Counted from the first letter of the stretch, positions 20,844 through 33,872 are shown. The stretch is DNA of 64,000 bases from Fremontodendron californicum (GCA_030761205.1 JAULJL010000027.1:191001-255000); one strand, 5' to 3'. Notes: a model not told the origin generated them from the letters alone. Numbers and translations: made by a program.

Positions 20844-23738
20844 AGGACTTTCAAAATTGTCTTGAGCAAAATGCATTGGTGGATCATAGCTATGTTGGCC
20901 CTTTGTTCACATGGTCAAATCTCCAAGCTTGATAGGGTCCTGGTCAATGACCATTGGCACTTTTCCTTTGCACAGTCCTATGTTGAGTTTATTGCACCAG
21001 AAACCTCTGACCATTATGTTGTACTGATCAAAACAACCTTGGTGAATCCCTCCCCTCCCAAGCCTTTTAAAATTTTCAATTATTGGACTAGGGATGCAGA
21101 ATTCATGCAAACAGTTGAGAGTTCTTGGCAAGAACCTACTACAGGTGACCCTATGTCTATCTTTCATATCAAATTGAAGAGATTGAAACATCTCAGGAGA
21201 TTTAATCATTCTAAGTATGGAGCTATTTCTGAGAAAGTTAAAGCCAAACGAAAGGAGTCGGAAGGAATGCAGCTCACCTTGCTTGAAAATCCAACAAATG
21301 TTGAATTGGTAACAAGGCAAGCCTCTCTAGCCTTGGAATATCAAGAACTTCTCAAGGATGAAGAGAGCTTCTTCAGACAGAAGTTCAGAATCCAGTGGTT
21401 GCAGGAGGGGGATCAGAACACTGGGTTTTTTCATAGGATGGTAAGTAAAAACTCTATTAAGACACTGCAGGATGCTGAAGGGAACAAACTGGAAACCTTC
21501 TCTCAAATTTTTGTTGAGGCTGTATCTTTTTTCCAAAATCTGCTTAGATCCACTGACCACAAAGTAACAGCCTGTCCCCAAGAGCTACTTGTTGAGTTGC
21601 TTCAAATCTCCATACCTGCTGAGCTTCACGAAGAAATGGTAAGGCAGGTAACCCATGAAGAAATCAAAAGTGCAATGTTCTCTATCCACAATGACGGAAG
21701 CCTAGGGCCAGATGGCTTCACGGCTCATTTCTTCAAAATAGCATGGTTTATAGTTGGTGAAGATGTCACTAAGGCTGTTCTATCCTTCTTTAGGACAGGA
21801 GTTTTGCACAAAACCTTCAAATCCACCAGTGTGGCTCTTGTACCAAAATGCCAAACCCAAGTACAATGAAAGATTTCAGGCCCATATCATGCTGCATTAT
21901 CTTCTACAAGTGCATTAGCAAGATCTTGGCTAACAGGCTTAAAAGCTGCCTTCCCTCGGTTGTCAATACCAACCAAAGTGCTTTCATCTTAGGCAGAAGT
22001 ATCACTGATAACGTGCTGCTAGCTCAAGAGCTAGTTTGAGGATATGGAAGATCATCACTCTCTGCTAGATGCGCCATAAAAGTGGATCTGCAGAAAGCTT
22101 TCGACTCCCTAAGCTGGGATTTCATTCTAGCAGTTCTTGAAGTAATACAGGTTCCTGAGCTATTCATCCTTTGGATAAAATCCTGCCTTACAACCATGAT
22201 GTTCTCCACCTCAGTGAATGGTGGATTGATGGGTTACTTAAAGGGGCTAAAAGAGTCAGACAAAGGGATCCACTCTCCCCATATCTCTTTGTGCTTGCAG
22301 TAAATGTCCTCTCCAAACTGTTGGATGCAGTACCAAAGTTTGGTGTGTTTTCTTATCACCCAAAATGTAAAAAGCTCAATCTCACTCACCTGAGCTTTGC
22401 AGATGACTTGTTGATTTTTGCCAAGGGCACATTTGACTCAGTTGAGGGCATTCAACTTGTCCTAACGCAATTCTACTACTTCTCAGGACTTCACCTCAAT
22501 AACTCCAAAAGTGAATTCTTCTTTACAGGGATCAGCAGAGATGAGTTGAGGCATATTGAGGATGCTACTGGGTTCAAGATAGGCACACTGCCTGTTAGAT
22601 ACCTAGAGGTGCCACTGGTCACCAGAAGACTAACCATGAAGGACTGTGAGCCTTTGATTGGAAAGGTGACAACAAGGTTTAATGGTTGGGCTGCAAAACA
22701 TCTGTCTTATGCCTGAGAGATTGCTATTGATCTAGTCAGTGATCTTCAATTTGCAAAATTACTGGTGTAGACACTTCATTCTTCCAAAACAGTGCCTAAC
22801 GAAGCTAACTCAAATCTGCTCCAGCTTCCTATGGAAAGGGAGAGAAAGCCGAGCTAAAGGAGCCAAAGTTAGCTGGAGAAGATCTGTTTGCCAAAATCAG
22901 AGGGAGGGCTAGGTGTGAAGGACACTCTCTCTTGGAATCATGTATGTATCCTTAGGAATTTCTGGTCTGTTTTGATCGCAGCAGGCTCCCTTTGGATTGC
23001 CTGGATTCAGAATTATGTGTTGAAAGGTAGAGATGCATGGGAAATCTCTATCCACAGTGGAAGCAGCTGGAATTGGAGGAAGATTATGCAATTGAGAGCA
23101 GTGGCTTCAAGATTTTCCATACAAGCAGATGGGAGCTATAAATGGCCTTTCCCTAAGGACAGATACTCAGTAGCAGCTGTTTGGAACAAGCTTCGACCAA
23201 TAGCTGAAAAGGTGGTATGACACAAGCTGGTATGGTGCAAACTCAACATACCAAGGCACTCTACAGTCTCTTAGATGGCAGTTCTTAATAAACTGCCCAC
23301 CAAAGATAGATTGGCCTCTTTGGGGATGACAATTGAAAAAGAATGCCTCCTATGCAAGCAGGAGAAAGAGTCAAGGGACCACTTGTTTTTTACCTGCAGA
23401 TACTCTAAACGGGTATGGAAGGAAGTATTGGAACTTGGCATGATCCAAAGGAGGGTTGGTTGCTGGACAGAAGAACTACAATGGGCCACTGCTAACTTCA
23501 GAGGCAAAACACTAATTACTATCTTGCTGCGTATAGCCTGGAATGCTGTCATTTACTTAGTCTGGAGAGAGAGAAACAATAGACTTCATAACCATACTGA
23601 GCTCAAGGAAGAAAATCTGGTGGAGAAGGTCAGAGAAATGGTCTCAATGAGGCTGCATGATCTCAGGAATGTCAAGGGGGATTTGGTAAACCTACATTTA
23701 TGTACTACCTTGAGGCTCAATTCTGCCATTTTTGCTTA
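20844..23738 (+). pseudogene. LINE B ORF2 (endonuclease end, reverse transcriptase, zinc-binding domain)
   Basis: The reading starts in the last part of the endonuclease (DHSYVGPLFTWSN, then KLDRVLVNDHWHF and SDHYVVL) and runs to 21869. It continues in other frames through RT motifs: SLGPDGFTAHFFKIAW, KDFRPISCCIIFYKCISKIL, NQSAFILGRSITDNVLLAQE, KVDLQKAFDSLSWDF, and the catalytic FADD at 22396-22407 inside LTHLSFADDLLIF. After SKSEFFFTG and PVRYLEVPLVTRRL comes the C-terminal zinc-binding domain (CLLCKQEKESRDHLFFTCRY) and the end at 23738. At least three frameshifts or stops disable it. Confidence 0.9.
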
Positions 23739-23871
23739 ACTGGCTAAGTTGTAGCAAACTTAGCAAATGTATTGCTAGTTTCTACTAGTACTCTGTACTA
23801 TGTAGCAGCTATGCTGTATCTTTGGATAAATAGAAATCACTGATTATCCCAAAAAAAAAATTGCAATTAAT

Positions 23872-25089
23872 TTGTATGAACAAAACAATCAATGATTTCT
23901 GAATATAAGCCTTTTTTTGATTGGTTTGATTAATAGCACATAAATAAATTAAAGAAGGGTGCCAGATGATAAGATAATTATGTATAAAATTAAACAAGAT
24001 ATAAATTAGCTTGGAAGTTGGAACCTCTCTTGTGTACTGTACATGCCAGTTCACGCAGGCTGGCTGCTGCAAAGACTTGATTAAGTGGAGAATGAAGAAG
24101 ATGCTTTTGTTAATTTGGACTGCTGTGATTAGATTTACAGGGCTTGGAAACCATGGATTAGCTGCACTTATCTTGATGAAAACTAAACAACTTTAAATGG
24201 AAATAATAAAACCTATTGACATTATTAATTTCCTGCTCATGCTCATGGTCATGGATTCCAAAATTTGTACGATTGCTAGAGAACTATCCCAACTTATCCA
24301 AAAACAAAGAAAAGTAGGCCCTTTTCCAATTTCTCTTATTGTCGAGAACTGCATATTGGAAGTTTCCTGTGACATGGGGACAAGAAGAATTGTAATTCTA
24401 ATTGAGCAGAAATGTAGAATATTAAGATAATGAAAGGAAGGCCAGTATTAGAAACTGATATATATATATACAACAACAATCTACAAGGTGAGGCATTTTC
24501 CATGTACAACTGCATATTTGGGGATAGGAATCTTTGTGATTTTTGTTGTTTGGAAACAAGTATATGTGAATTCCTTCAAAAGACAGAAACACTCTGTTTT
24601 TAAATGTCTTAATGGGACATAGATTACATTACAGGATTCTGGTACTCATATCTATTATCCAATATTGTTTTAATCCTATCCAAAAAAAAAAAAAGAGTAG
24701 GAATTTAGGCAAATAATACTCCTTCCATACTAAAGCAATTCAGAATTTTTTACTACTAGTATTGTATTTATTTTGTTATGTTTTCCAAGAGAGTAATTGT
24801 AACTGTAAATGCAAATGCAAAATGAGCAGCCCAAATCAATTACAACGACAGAAACAGATCAATTTAAAACATGGCTTTTTTTAAGAGGCCAAACCTGAAG
24901 GCCCAATAACAACAAAAACAGATCAATTCGGATCGGAGGGTGTTCGGTTCTGTTTTCCTATCTAGTCTTAACTCGTAAGTGAAGTCATCGAACTTGAGCA
25001 ACCAACCAGAGCGTCAACTCCTGCGAAAGCGAAAGAAAAGAAAAGAAAAAAGATCAAAAGATGAACACAGACATTTCTCAAAAAAAAAG
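23872..25089. other. Intergenic region
   Basis: Non-coding in appearance; short frames at 24011-24196 and 24197-24430 show no recognisable features. Near 24900-25089 the sequence becomes less AT-rich and may be the promoter and leader of the gene remnant that follows. A short repeat of AAAAAAGATGAACACAGACAT occurs at about 25050 and 25080. Confidence 0.5.
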
Positions 25090-25243
25090 ATGAACACAGA
25101 CATAACAGCTTCGGCGAAACCAGAGTACCCAGTTGTAATCGAAACCTCCTTTCACCTAAGTCGTTGGCAATTTCAACACCCTCGATTACCTCCGTTTCGT
25201 TACTATTACTGGCTTTTCTATCACCGTCGGCTACCTCTCTGGT
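25090..25243 (+). pseudogene. First-exon remnant resembling plant complex I subunit ESSS (NDUFB11-like)
   Basis: ATG 25090 opens MNTDITASAKPEYPVV. The match then continues in another frame as PPFT, a TAA where Lys is expected (25157-25159), and VVGNFNTLDYLRFVTITGFS followed by ITVGYLSG. I recall this order from the small plant protein annotated as the ESSS subunit of mitochondrial NADH dehydrogenase (Arabidopsis At2g42310/At3g57785). The break is explained by two one-base losses near 25137-25147. A GTAACT donor follows at 25244. The expected second exon (IKPGIKGPSMVTGG) was not found downstream. Inference: a non-functional 5' fragment. The family name is from memory. Confidence 0.55.
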
Positions 25244-25812
25244 AACTCTACTTTTTTCTACATAATAATGATTATGTGGACAGTATAGCCTTTGATGTTA
25301 CAAGGTGCTTCATTCTTTCTTTTGATTAAGATTATGAAATGTTTTTAATCTTAATAACAGATAATTTGCGAGTTCCATGTAACCATTAATGGAATAGATG
25401 AAAAAAAATACAAATTTTTGTTTCCAACAGGAAAAAGGAAATGCTTCCACTGTTGGCAAACAGAATTGCAAGTGCATTAGGAGTAACGCATGACTGGATG
25501 ATGGGACGAAAAGGCCCTTTCAAAGCGCTCCAGCAGCTTAGCTTGCTCATCTCCATCTCCTAGCTAACGAGCCAAGTTAAATTGGTATTCCTTGTTTTGC
25601 GAGAAAGGACTGAAGTCACTTGATATCCCAAGATCGATGATCACAGTCAGACCATGCCATTATAGCAGCTTGTCTAACTGCAGTGCTTCGCCTCAGAGGC
25701 ATAATGTAGAAATAAGAAGGGGAAAGAAAGAAATTTCCCAAACAAGATTGAACTTTCAATATGCCTTCCTCTTTGAACCAGGATGCCAAAGCTGAGAATA
25801 GGAGCATTTTTG

Positions 25813-25851
<39 letters not shown>

Positions 25852-27067
25852 AACACTACCAGAATCTTCTCAAAAAAAAAAAAAAAAAAAATCATGAACT
25901 AAAGGTTGAAGGAAAATTGTTTTGCAACTTTAACCTGGAGAAAATGGGCTGAACAAGGAGCCCAATTTTTGTAAAGTGTCAGTTGCAGCTAGTTTAGCTT
26001 AGCTTGTAGCCCATGTAAACCACCCATAGAACTTGTCTTTTACTACCAGACAGACAGGCAGAAACCTGCAGTCCCAATATAGAAAGAAAAAAGTGTACTT
26101 GTCTTGTGTTTCTGAAATTTCCTTTCCTACTTCTAGATAGACGCTATATATAGTGCACTGCAGCCACTGCTTAGGGGAGGTGTTCACGTGGTTGTTGAGT
26201 CATTGACGTTGAGCCAGGAACGATTCAGCCACACTATTGATTTTCAAGTTTCAACCCTCAAGCAGTGTAGTTCTGTTGACTGTTGGATTCAATTTTCTGC
26301 CCTTTTTTCTTTTCATTTCTGGTAAAAGAAGTTAGTAACCTCAGGCCACCAGCTTGGGTATCTGAAGCTCCTTTTAGAGTTATGGCCTTTCTTTATTGTT
26401 TATTATTCTTTGGCATTGGCAGAAAGGAGATATTATTCCACACACGTCCCCTGAGGGTTTTTTTTTTTTTTTAGAAAAAGGGGGTAAAGAGACCAGACCA
26501 AAGGGATGCAATGCTTGCTTGGTTCAATGATGAAAATTTTCACATGGGTCCCAACTCCCAATCCCATCCCATTTGAGAGAGAAAAAGAATTTGTTGTTGG
26601 GTTGGGAAGACGATGGAGGACAGAACTTGAAAAAATTTAGAGATAATCTCCTTTTGTTTTGTTGTGGTGCTCTTTTAAAGTTTAATCCTTATTCAGTCTC
26701 CCTCTCCCTCTCCCTCTCCCACCACCAGTCATAGCCTAGGCTCATCTAACATGAGGCATGCAGAAATGAGTTATGCAGGTCCCCATATTGCTGTCTACTT
26801 AAAATGCCAATTGAATAACCAAACAAATGCCAAGAAAAGAATTAAATATCTGTGGACTGTGGTCGGTGAAACAGTATTGTACCTTGATTGGAATTGGATA
26901 CTCCCTCCTACTATATTCTGGATTGTTTTGGGTTTCTCTTTTGATTTAGAGCATGGGCTGGCCGTTTAGTGTTTTGTTAATTTATTATTATAGAAATATG
27001 AGCTTAGCTTTCTTTTGATAGCTAGCTTTCAGATTATAAATTTATATATCAAAATTTTGTTCTTCAG
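25244..27067. other. Non-coding stretch
   Basis: It contains an (AT)n run near 25816-25843, an A run at 25872-25891, and (CCCTCT)n near 26698-26720. No gene is recognised. If the flanking exon remnants belonged together this would be an intron, but nothing beyond compatible splice phase supports that. Confidence 0.45.
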
Positions 27068-27310
27068 GTTTAATATCGAAAGGATTGCGATTAAATCGTA
27101 TTAAACGTATCGGTCGGGCACTAAATCCTGCTGTGCAAGAGACTCTTAATCAAAGCCATCAAAGCATAACAGAAGGTAAGAATGTATATGTATATTCTTT
27201 AGTTTGTATCATGTCACACAGAATTCATTGTTCTTTGCTAAAAGTTTTTGCTTTCCATAAATTTGAACTCATAATGCAATCTTGTTGTAGCTGAAAAGAG
27301 CCAGCTTTAG
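27068..27310 (+). other. Candidate last two exons of an unrecognised gene
   Basis: A TTCTTCAG acceptor precedes 27068. The exon 27068-27175 has a single long open frame (LISKGLRLNRIKRIGRALNP, then AVQETLNQSHQS) and ends at a GTAAG donor. After a TTGTTGTAG acceptor the next piece, 27291-27310, completes the split codon and reads AEKSQL then TAG. Splice signals and frame fit on both sides. I do not recognise the family and see no earlier exon with confidence. It could be a gene remnant or chance. Confidence 0.35.
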
Positions 27311-28726
27311 GGAGAAACTCATTTGATAAGTCATAATGTGTGAAGTTTTAAACAGTTTAACAAACTTAGAGTTGAAGATGATCATTTTAATAAATTATAG
27401 TTTTTGGTGGCATATCTGAATATACTAATAGTTGCTTTTATGATGCAATTTAGTCAGTTCAATTGGGAGGATTTTCTGAGAAGGAAAATGACAAGTTTTT
27501 GCTATTATGTTTAGGGTGAACATCTCTGTTGTACTGCTGAAGACAGACAGCTATTTTAGTCAGTCGTATACAAATTTTTTTGGCTCCTCCCAGATTCTTT
27601 CAATTGAAGATAAGTTTATTACAATTAGTTAATTCTTTCAGGGTCTCTTGCATATAGTTGATATTCTTTTGCTGTTGCATTGCATATCCAAGTGGTGACA
27701 TCAGAACTTTTTGTCTGTAGTCTTGTTATGTAATTTGTCTGAAATGGATGAAACTTTTGTATGAATTACTATCATGGTTTAAGGAAAGATACTTTCAGAG
27801 AGGCTTTTTTTTCCCATTTTCCTTTTTGGATCTCATACTTATTGTCTATACATATATATTAGCTGCTAGAAGATTTGCATCTCTTCCCCTTTTGTATCTT
27901 TAGTTATAATCAGGGAACAAAACCTAATATGCATGATAACTAAACAGGATTGGGCAACTCCTGCTTTGAACTAAACTTTTTTTGTTTTCATTTTTGTTAT
28001 CCTATAAGACTGTTGGGTGGAGAAAAAGGATGATTGCAATAGCAGAGGAGCATCATTGATGTAGACAACTTGCTGAACAAGGATCAATGATGTTTATAAT
28101 GCAATTGCATGATGGTGAGAAGAGCCATCTGCTAGGACTAGATTTTGACATATGAAGGGGAGGGGTGCTAACAAATATAGATGATGTTTTGCTCCCTCTT
28201 TGCAAATTCCTATTTCTTGAGCAATAATTTAGGTTTTGTACATTTTTATTTTTCTTTATTTCTTAACTGTTTGTTTCCAGCCCCCCTACCCAGTCCCCAC
28301 CAAATTTTGTAATGACTTTTCATTCATTTGTACTGGTACTATCACCTCTCTCGTTTTTTTTCCCTCACTTGAATCAGTCTATCCTACAAGATATGATTTC
28401 TCATTTTCTGTTTTTGGTTGTATATAGACCAAGTTAAGTTTATTTTGTTTTGCATTTAAAAAGAAAGAAAAAAAAAGTAATGACTGATATGATAAGAAAA
28501 GGGACGTAAAAATTGAAAATTCCAAAAAGTATTCATTCCATGGTTCAGGGCTGTTGGCATTGAACATATGAAACTTCATTGAGCTTTGTTTGAGCAAATT
28601 AAAAGGTGTCTTAAACACTATCAAGGTAGAAACAAGGGGAAGAAGAGAGATTCACCGCTTGGCATTGAACTGAAAATTGAGATTGAATGTGAGTTTCTCA
28701 AGTGCTGCAAATGTAGAAATTCATAC

Positions 28727-28777
<51 letters not shown>

Positions 28778-29013
28778 TTAGTCTGTTGAGAATGGGAAGA
28801 AATATAATTTACGATGCCTAAAGGCTAAAGCATATCAAATATTTTGAAGCAAGACTTGGGGCTCGATCCTAAACCCTAACCCTATTCAGGAAGATGAAAA
28901 ATCCTAATAAACAAGATTATCTGAACTAGCTAGGTGTAAGAGCCACATTGGTGCTTCTGGAATTCCAACACGCTTGTTGCAGCTTTATGACTATTTGCCC
29001 CCGTTGACATAGT
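27311..29013. other. Intergenic region left of the large LTR element
   Basis: AT-rich, with an (AT)n run at 28732-28775. Frames at 28236-28427, 28379-28624 (minus) and 28586-28789 run through low-complexity sequence and are not supported. Nothing else was recognised. Confidence 0.5.
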
Positions 29014-31438
29014 TGTAATATCCGGCGCAAAAATACGAATCCAAGTATGTTAAAGAATGATTTTGACTTAAGCTCATCAGTCATTATTAAAATATTAAGA
29101 TTAAAACAAAAGAAAAAAAAAAAGATAGAAAACTATCGACAGTTTTTTTTACAGACAAAAAAGAATTGGGAAAAAAGAAAAAAACCCTAAGGGAGAAGAG
29201 AAAGGAAGGCAATTGAGATTTTTATCTTCAAGATTGAAAGATTAAGGTAAGTAAAAGCCCTCTTTTGATTTGCAAAATAAATATTTTGTTAGATTGTTAA
29301 AATTTGGGTGAAATTTTTTGAGAGAAAAACCTAGAATTCTATGAAATTCTCATAATTCTTCTTAATTGATTTGGGTAAAGTTATTGGACTTTATTTTATC
29401 ATTGATTAAGAGATAAGCATGATTTTCTATTGGATTTAAGGGCCGGTAGATGAAGAATTCAAATTGTTATGAATATAAAAGAATGGAAAATTTTGTTTTA
29501 AATGAAAGTGTTGTCTACAGTTGTAGGTTAAAGAAATATTATGTACTAATCTGTCAGTTTTCAGTATGATTATTATATATGGTCGGAAATATATTTGAAT
29601 CTACTTTCTAACGAGATAAACGGAAGTGAATTCCGAGTTTCTTACGAAAAGATAATCAAATTTTACTAAGAGATATGCGTGCTGTTTGGAAGCAGCAGCA
29701 GAGATGAATTACAAAAATTACTGCATTTTATTTAAAATAATTACGAGTTGAGCCATATATGGTTGGAAAGCTTATCAAGTCTAGTTTTTAATGGACTTAA
29801 CGGAATTGAAATCTGAGTTTTCTAATTGGAGATATCTTATTTTTAGTAAACAATGTTCAGGCTGACTGGAAACTGCATCAGGGGTAATTTCGGGATTTTA
29901 CTAAAATTTATCTATGGTGAGTTATGATCTGAAATTTATATGGATGGAAGCCTATTAAGTCTAGTTTCTAAATCTTCAAACAGATCATGACTTCGAATTT
30001 TTTAGCTTAAGATATGACTAATTTAGTAAGTACTACGCAAGTTGGCAGATTTGATATTTAGAAGATTTTGAGATACTATGGATGATTTTATAGTATTAAG
30101 CATGATTAGTTTTATTTACTTATATGATTAAGAATAGATTTTGGACTATTTTATAGACGAGCTAAGTTATTGAAAAGATGGAACTTAGAGAGGATGAGTT
30201 CATTATTTTATGTTTTGGTTTAGTGAGTTTAGGTAAGTGACTTGATATCCCTTTAGTGTTTTGGCACCCTAAAAATTAGCCTCATCTTCCTAAGATTTTG
30301 TATATAATATATAATATTTTGTTCCTTGCTTTGTTAAATCGTTAAGCATGCAAAATATATAAATGATATTCTTTGATATGAATTCAGAATGTGATTTCGT
30401 TTTGATTTGATTTTCGAATATGATTTTTGTTCTAGTAAATATATATATATATATATATATATTTATACCTATTTGTTTATCTAAAATTATGAATACAATT
30501 TATTACATAAGATGTTTTGAAAGAAAATACGAAATTTGCTTTGTACGAGATGTGTTTTGTACAATGCATGACTACTGCTTTGTATAGTTGGGTAATCCTA
30601 AAATATTTTTTGTTTTGATTTGTCTCCTAGTATGACTATGCTCTGACCCTGTCAACGGGGGTTAAACGTTGGCCATATCGACATGTACTTTGTGATAGAA
30701 ATCGATTTCAATTGTGCCACCGGTTTAGAATAGTGGTTTTTGTTCTGTTCGGTGCAACCATTAGGTTGTTTCTGATATTCTTTTGACCCATTGTCACTGG
30801 GGTTAATTGTGGTTTTCGTTCTGACTTATGCCACAGTGATTAAGTGTGTTCTTAGTATGTTACGGGAGACTATTAAAAATCAACAATTTTTGAAATTTTG
30901 CTTAGTTCTGTTATCTAATTTTAGAATAAATACGTTTTGGACTATAAGATTACCCATTATTATTTTCGATTCATAAGTATTGGTAATTTTGGCCTAAATA
31001 TTTTGTAGCATGCTTAATCCAACTAAAGAGGCATTGGTTACTTGCTGAGTATTCGTACTCATTCCTTTATTTTTCCTTACTTTTTTAGATTTCGGTAAAT
31101 GTATCTTCGGTGTTTAGTTTGACGAGAGCCATTGTTTACGAGTTTAGCATCTCCCTTTAGTCTTATAATACTTTGAAAGTGAGTATTTTAATATCGGTTT
31201 TAGTCGATTTGTTAGTTAGTTAGTTAGCATCTCCCTTTAGAATATCTTGTATTTTTCGATCAAGGTGTAATATTTGAATTTTTGGAGATTTGAGGTTTTG
31301 TTATCTGTAATTTTGGAGACTCTTTGAGTTGTGGTTTTTCGATTTAGTAAGATATAAGTTATCTTCCATGCATGTGAGATTCGTCTCACGAGTATGCGGT
31401 GTTGTTATGTCCTAAATCCTCGAGTTTGGGCCATGACA
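29014..31438 (+). repeat. 5' LTR of the large LTR element
   Basis: 2425 bp, TG...CA ends. An internal ~180-bp subrepeat occurs three times, with the landmark GGTCGG/GGTTGG/GGATGG at 29581, 29761 and 29942. A second set of short diverged repeats lies at 30640-30840 (TGACCCTGTCAACGGGGGTT, GTGCCACCGGTTTAGAATAG, ACCCATTGTCACTGGGGTTA). A 61-codon frame at 30791-30976 is not supported as a gene. Confidence 0.9.
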
Positions 31439-33872
31439 AAGAGTGGTATCAGAGTTTAGGTTTGTGATTCTGTGGATCTTGGCGTTCTTAGTCGGATCGA
31501 TATTTAGGCATCAACTTTGAAATTTGTGATTTGGAAAAAGTTTGGTGAATTTGATTAATGAGTAATGATAAGTTGCAAGTGATGAATTATTGGTGTGAGT
31601 TTTGATAAGATAATTATATTAAGATTAGGCTTCTTATATAGAATGATATTGATTTTCATAAATTCTATAGATTTGAGGTTGGATTTTTTATTTTTAGTGA
31701 ATAATTTTGAGTTTTTCTTATGGAGCTTTGATGAATCTTTGATCATGATCTTGATTGTACCTATTTGGAGTCAAAGGACGAAATTTTAGATTTATCATGA
31801 GATGATACGTTATAATGAAGTGACTTTGGTGTGACTTTTGATAAGTTGGATATTTGAAGCTTAATAATTATTGTAAAGAATGATTTTTGATCTTTTGAGG
31901 TCTTTGGGTATTAAAGTCAGAATTTTGATCTATAAATATTTTGAAGTTTTGTGATGAATATTCAGGGAATCTTTGACCACCGATCTAATTATATTTTGTT
32001 GAAATTAAAGTTTGAAATATAAAAGTTGGCAAGAAATGACATTTGGAATTTAAGATATTTATTGATGTTGGTTTTGGTGAACTTTTCCTTAATGGATTAT
32101 GTTTTAACTTTCACTTGTGATCTACTAGATTAAGATGCAAATGAGGATATTCAGTGAAATTGATATGGTTCTGATTTCAAGAGCTCTGCCTAACTTGATG
32201 ATAAGAATTGATATATTAAGCATTTATTGAAGTTTGATTAAGAGATGTCTATAGGTATAATGATTGAATATTGTCTTAGTGAATTTTGAGTTTCAATCAT
32301 GCATTGTGTCGAATAAGTATTTTGACGCATTATGAGGTTATTTGCTCAATTTGGTATGGTTTTGTTTTTAGTAAAAAGAAAAGATCTAAGCTTGATGATG
32401 TGAATTGGTGTTTCATGGAATTGTTTGAAGTCGATCATTCGATTTCTATTTTGGAGTGCAATGAATTTGAAATGGTCACTGTGGTTAGTTTGCGATTATA
32501 TTTTAATTGAAGAGCAATATAAGAATTCTTGATTTGGAGACTATCAATTATCAAGTGCAATATGTTATAATTTTGTGTATAAGAGCTACGGGTCTAAGGT
32601 CATGGTAAAAAAAAGATTTTACTATTCAAGTCAATTTGGAATAAGAATTATTAGTGACGGTTTTTCATATTTGGTGATTTGAGTACGGATTCAACTTTGA
32701 AGAATTTGAAGAAAAAAAAATCTATGAGATTATGTTAAGCATGTGTTTGATATTTGTAAATTGTGACCTTAACATGAAGTCTATTATTTGGAGTTATACG
32801 ATTGACATATTGGAAAGAAGATTTTTATTATGGTACACATATTTTGACTTTGACGATATTATGATGTTTGTAAGCTTTATAAATAGTGTAATTGTTGTGT
32901 GATATTTAACCCTTGAATTTTGAAAAGGAATAATATTTGGATTTGGAGATGACTTAGGCACTTAAAGATATATGTTTGAATTTGTGCGGTGTAAAACTTA
33001 TGGATATGATCTATTGTGAGTTGATCCTTGTCATGGTTTATGATGGTTAAATTATTAAGAAATATTTCGATTATCAGTTTAAAAGAAGATAAATTTGTAT
33101 GTGATACTTTTGAGGTGGCTAGGTGGTTTATTGATATTACAAATCGGATTTAAGTTGTACATGGTTATGATTACTTTATATGAATTGAAAATTTTGTTAT
33201 AAGAGATGTTGCGGATTTGCAATTATGTTGCGTAAGAGAATAGCATAAAGTCAATTTTGTTGGTTTTGAGGTTATGTTTAAATAAAATATCAGAGTGTGC
33301 AGTGAAAGCATGATTTGGGTTCAATTACGAATTTTGAATTATTGCTAACTTAGAAAGTAATGAATTCTTTATAAATGGAAACTTATTGTGTGATAATAGT
33401 GAAGGGATTATGGATTTTGATATTTGAAATGTTGAGAATGTATGTGAGTTGTGAAAATTGAAGCACATTTGTTATATTTGATTTTGTTGGTAAGGAATTA
33501 ATTGAATAAAGTCGGAATAACATTAAAGTAAATTTGATTAACCAGTCATGATTGACATTATACATTGGGTGTGCTTTGGAATATATGGAATGCGTAAAAG
33601 ACTTATACTTTTATAGTTGCGTTTTTGGATAAGAACTCAAATTTTATACCTGGAATGTCTGATCACTTAGTCACATAAGGTATAAGATGAAATTTATGTC
33701 GACTTATCATTGGATGAATGATATGAAGAGTTTTGATTAAAGCTTGTTAGACTATACCTTATGGATCCTTTTAAGAGAAAATTTTCATATGGCATACGTT
33801 TGAAAGACTAGTAAACTTTGAAGTTATGAAATTTTGAATTTGGAGGACCAAATTCTTTTAAGTGGGGGAGTA
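31439..33872 (+). other. Internal region of the large LTR element: primer site, non-coding body, purine tract
   Basis: The primer-binding site TGGTATCAGAG starts at 31444, six bases after the LTR. The polypurine tract AAGTGGGGGAGTA (33860-33872) abuts the 3' LTR. Between them lie 2.4 kb rich in TTTGA and GATTTTG words, with stops in all frames and no retroviral motif. Segments near 31600-31780 and 31825-31990 share the order GTGTGA(G/C)TTTTGATAAG, AGAATGAT, ATGAAT, AATCTTTGA, hinting at an old internal duplication. Confidence 0.75.

Larger units (their letters stand above)
20361..23860 (+). mobile_element. LINE B: L1-type retrotransposon with internal deletions
   Basis: It retains a probable 5' leader, the start of ORF1, the end of the endonuclease, most of the reverse transcriptase, the C-terminal zinc-binding region and a poly(A) tail (23851-23860). 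At 3.5 kb it is short of the roughly 6 kb of an intact plant L1, mainly because ORF1 and most of the endonuclease are missing. A possible target-site duplication is TTGTAATTATT (20350-20360) and TTGCAATTAAT (23861-23871), with two mismatches, so the 5' boundary is approximate. The element is the same family as LINE A. Confidence 0.87.

Noticed and set aside
28868..28884. AAACCCTAACCCT telomere-like motif
   Set aside because: Only about two units; a single short match is expected in AT-rich promoters and spacers.
32286..32510. 74-codon frame inside the large LTR element
   Set aside because: No retroviral or other motif, and stops lie close by in every frame.
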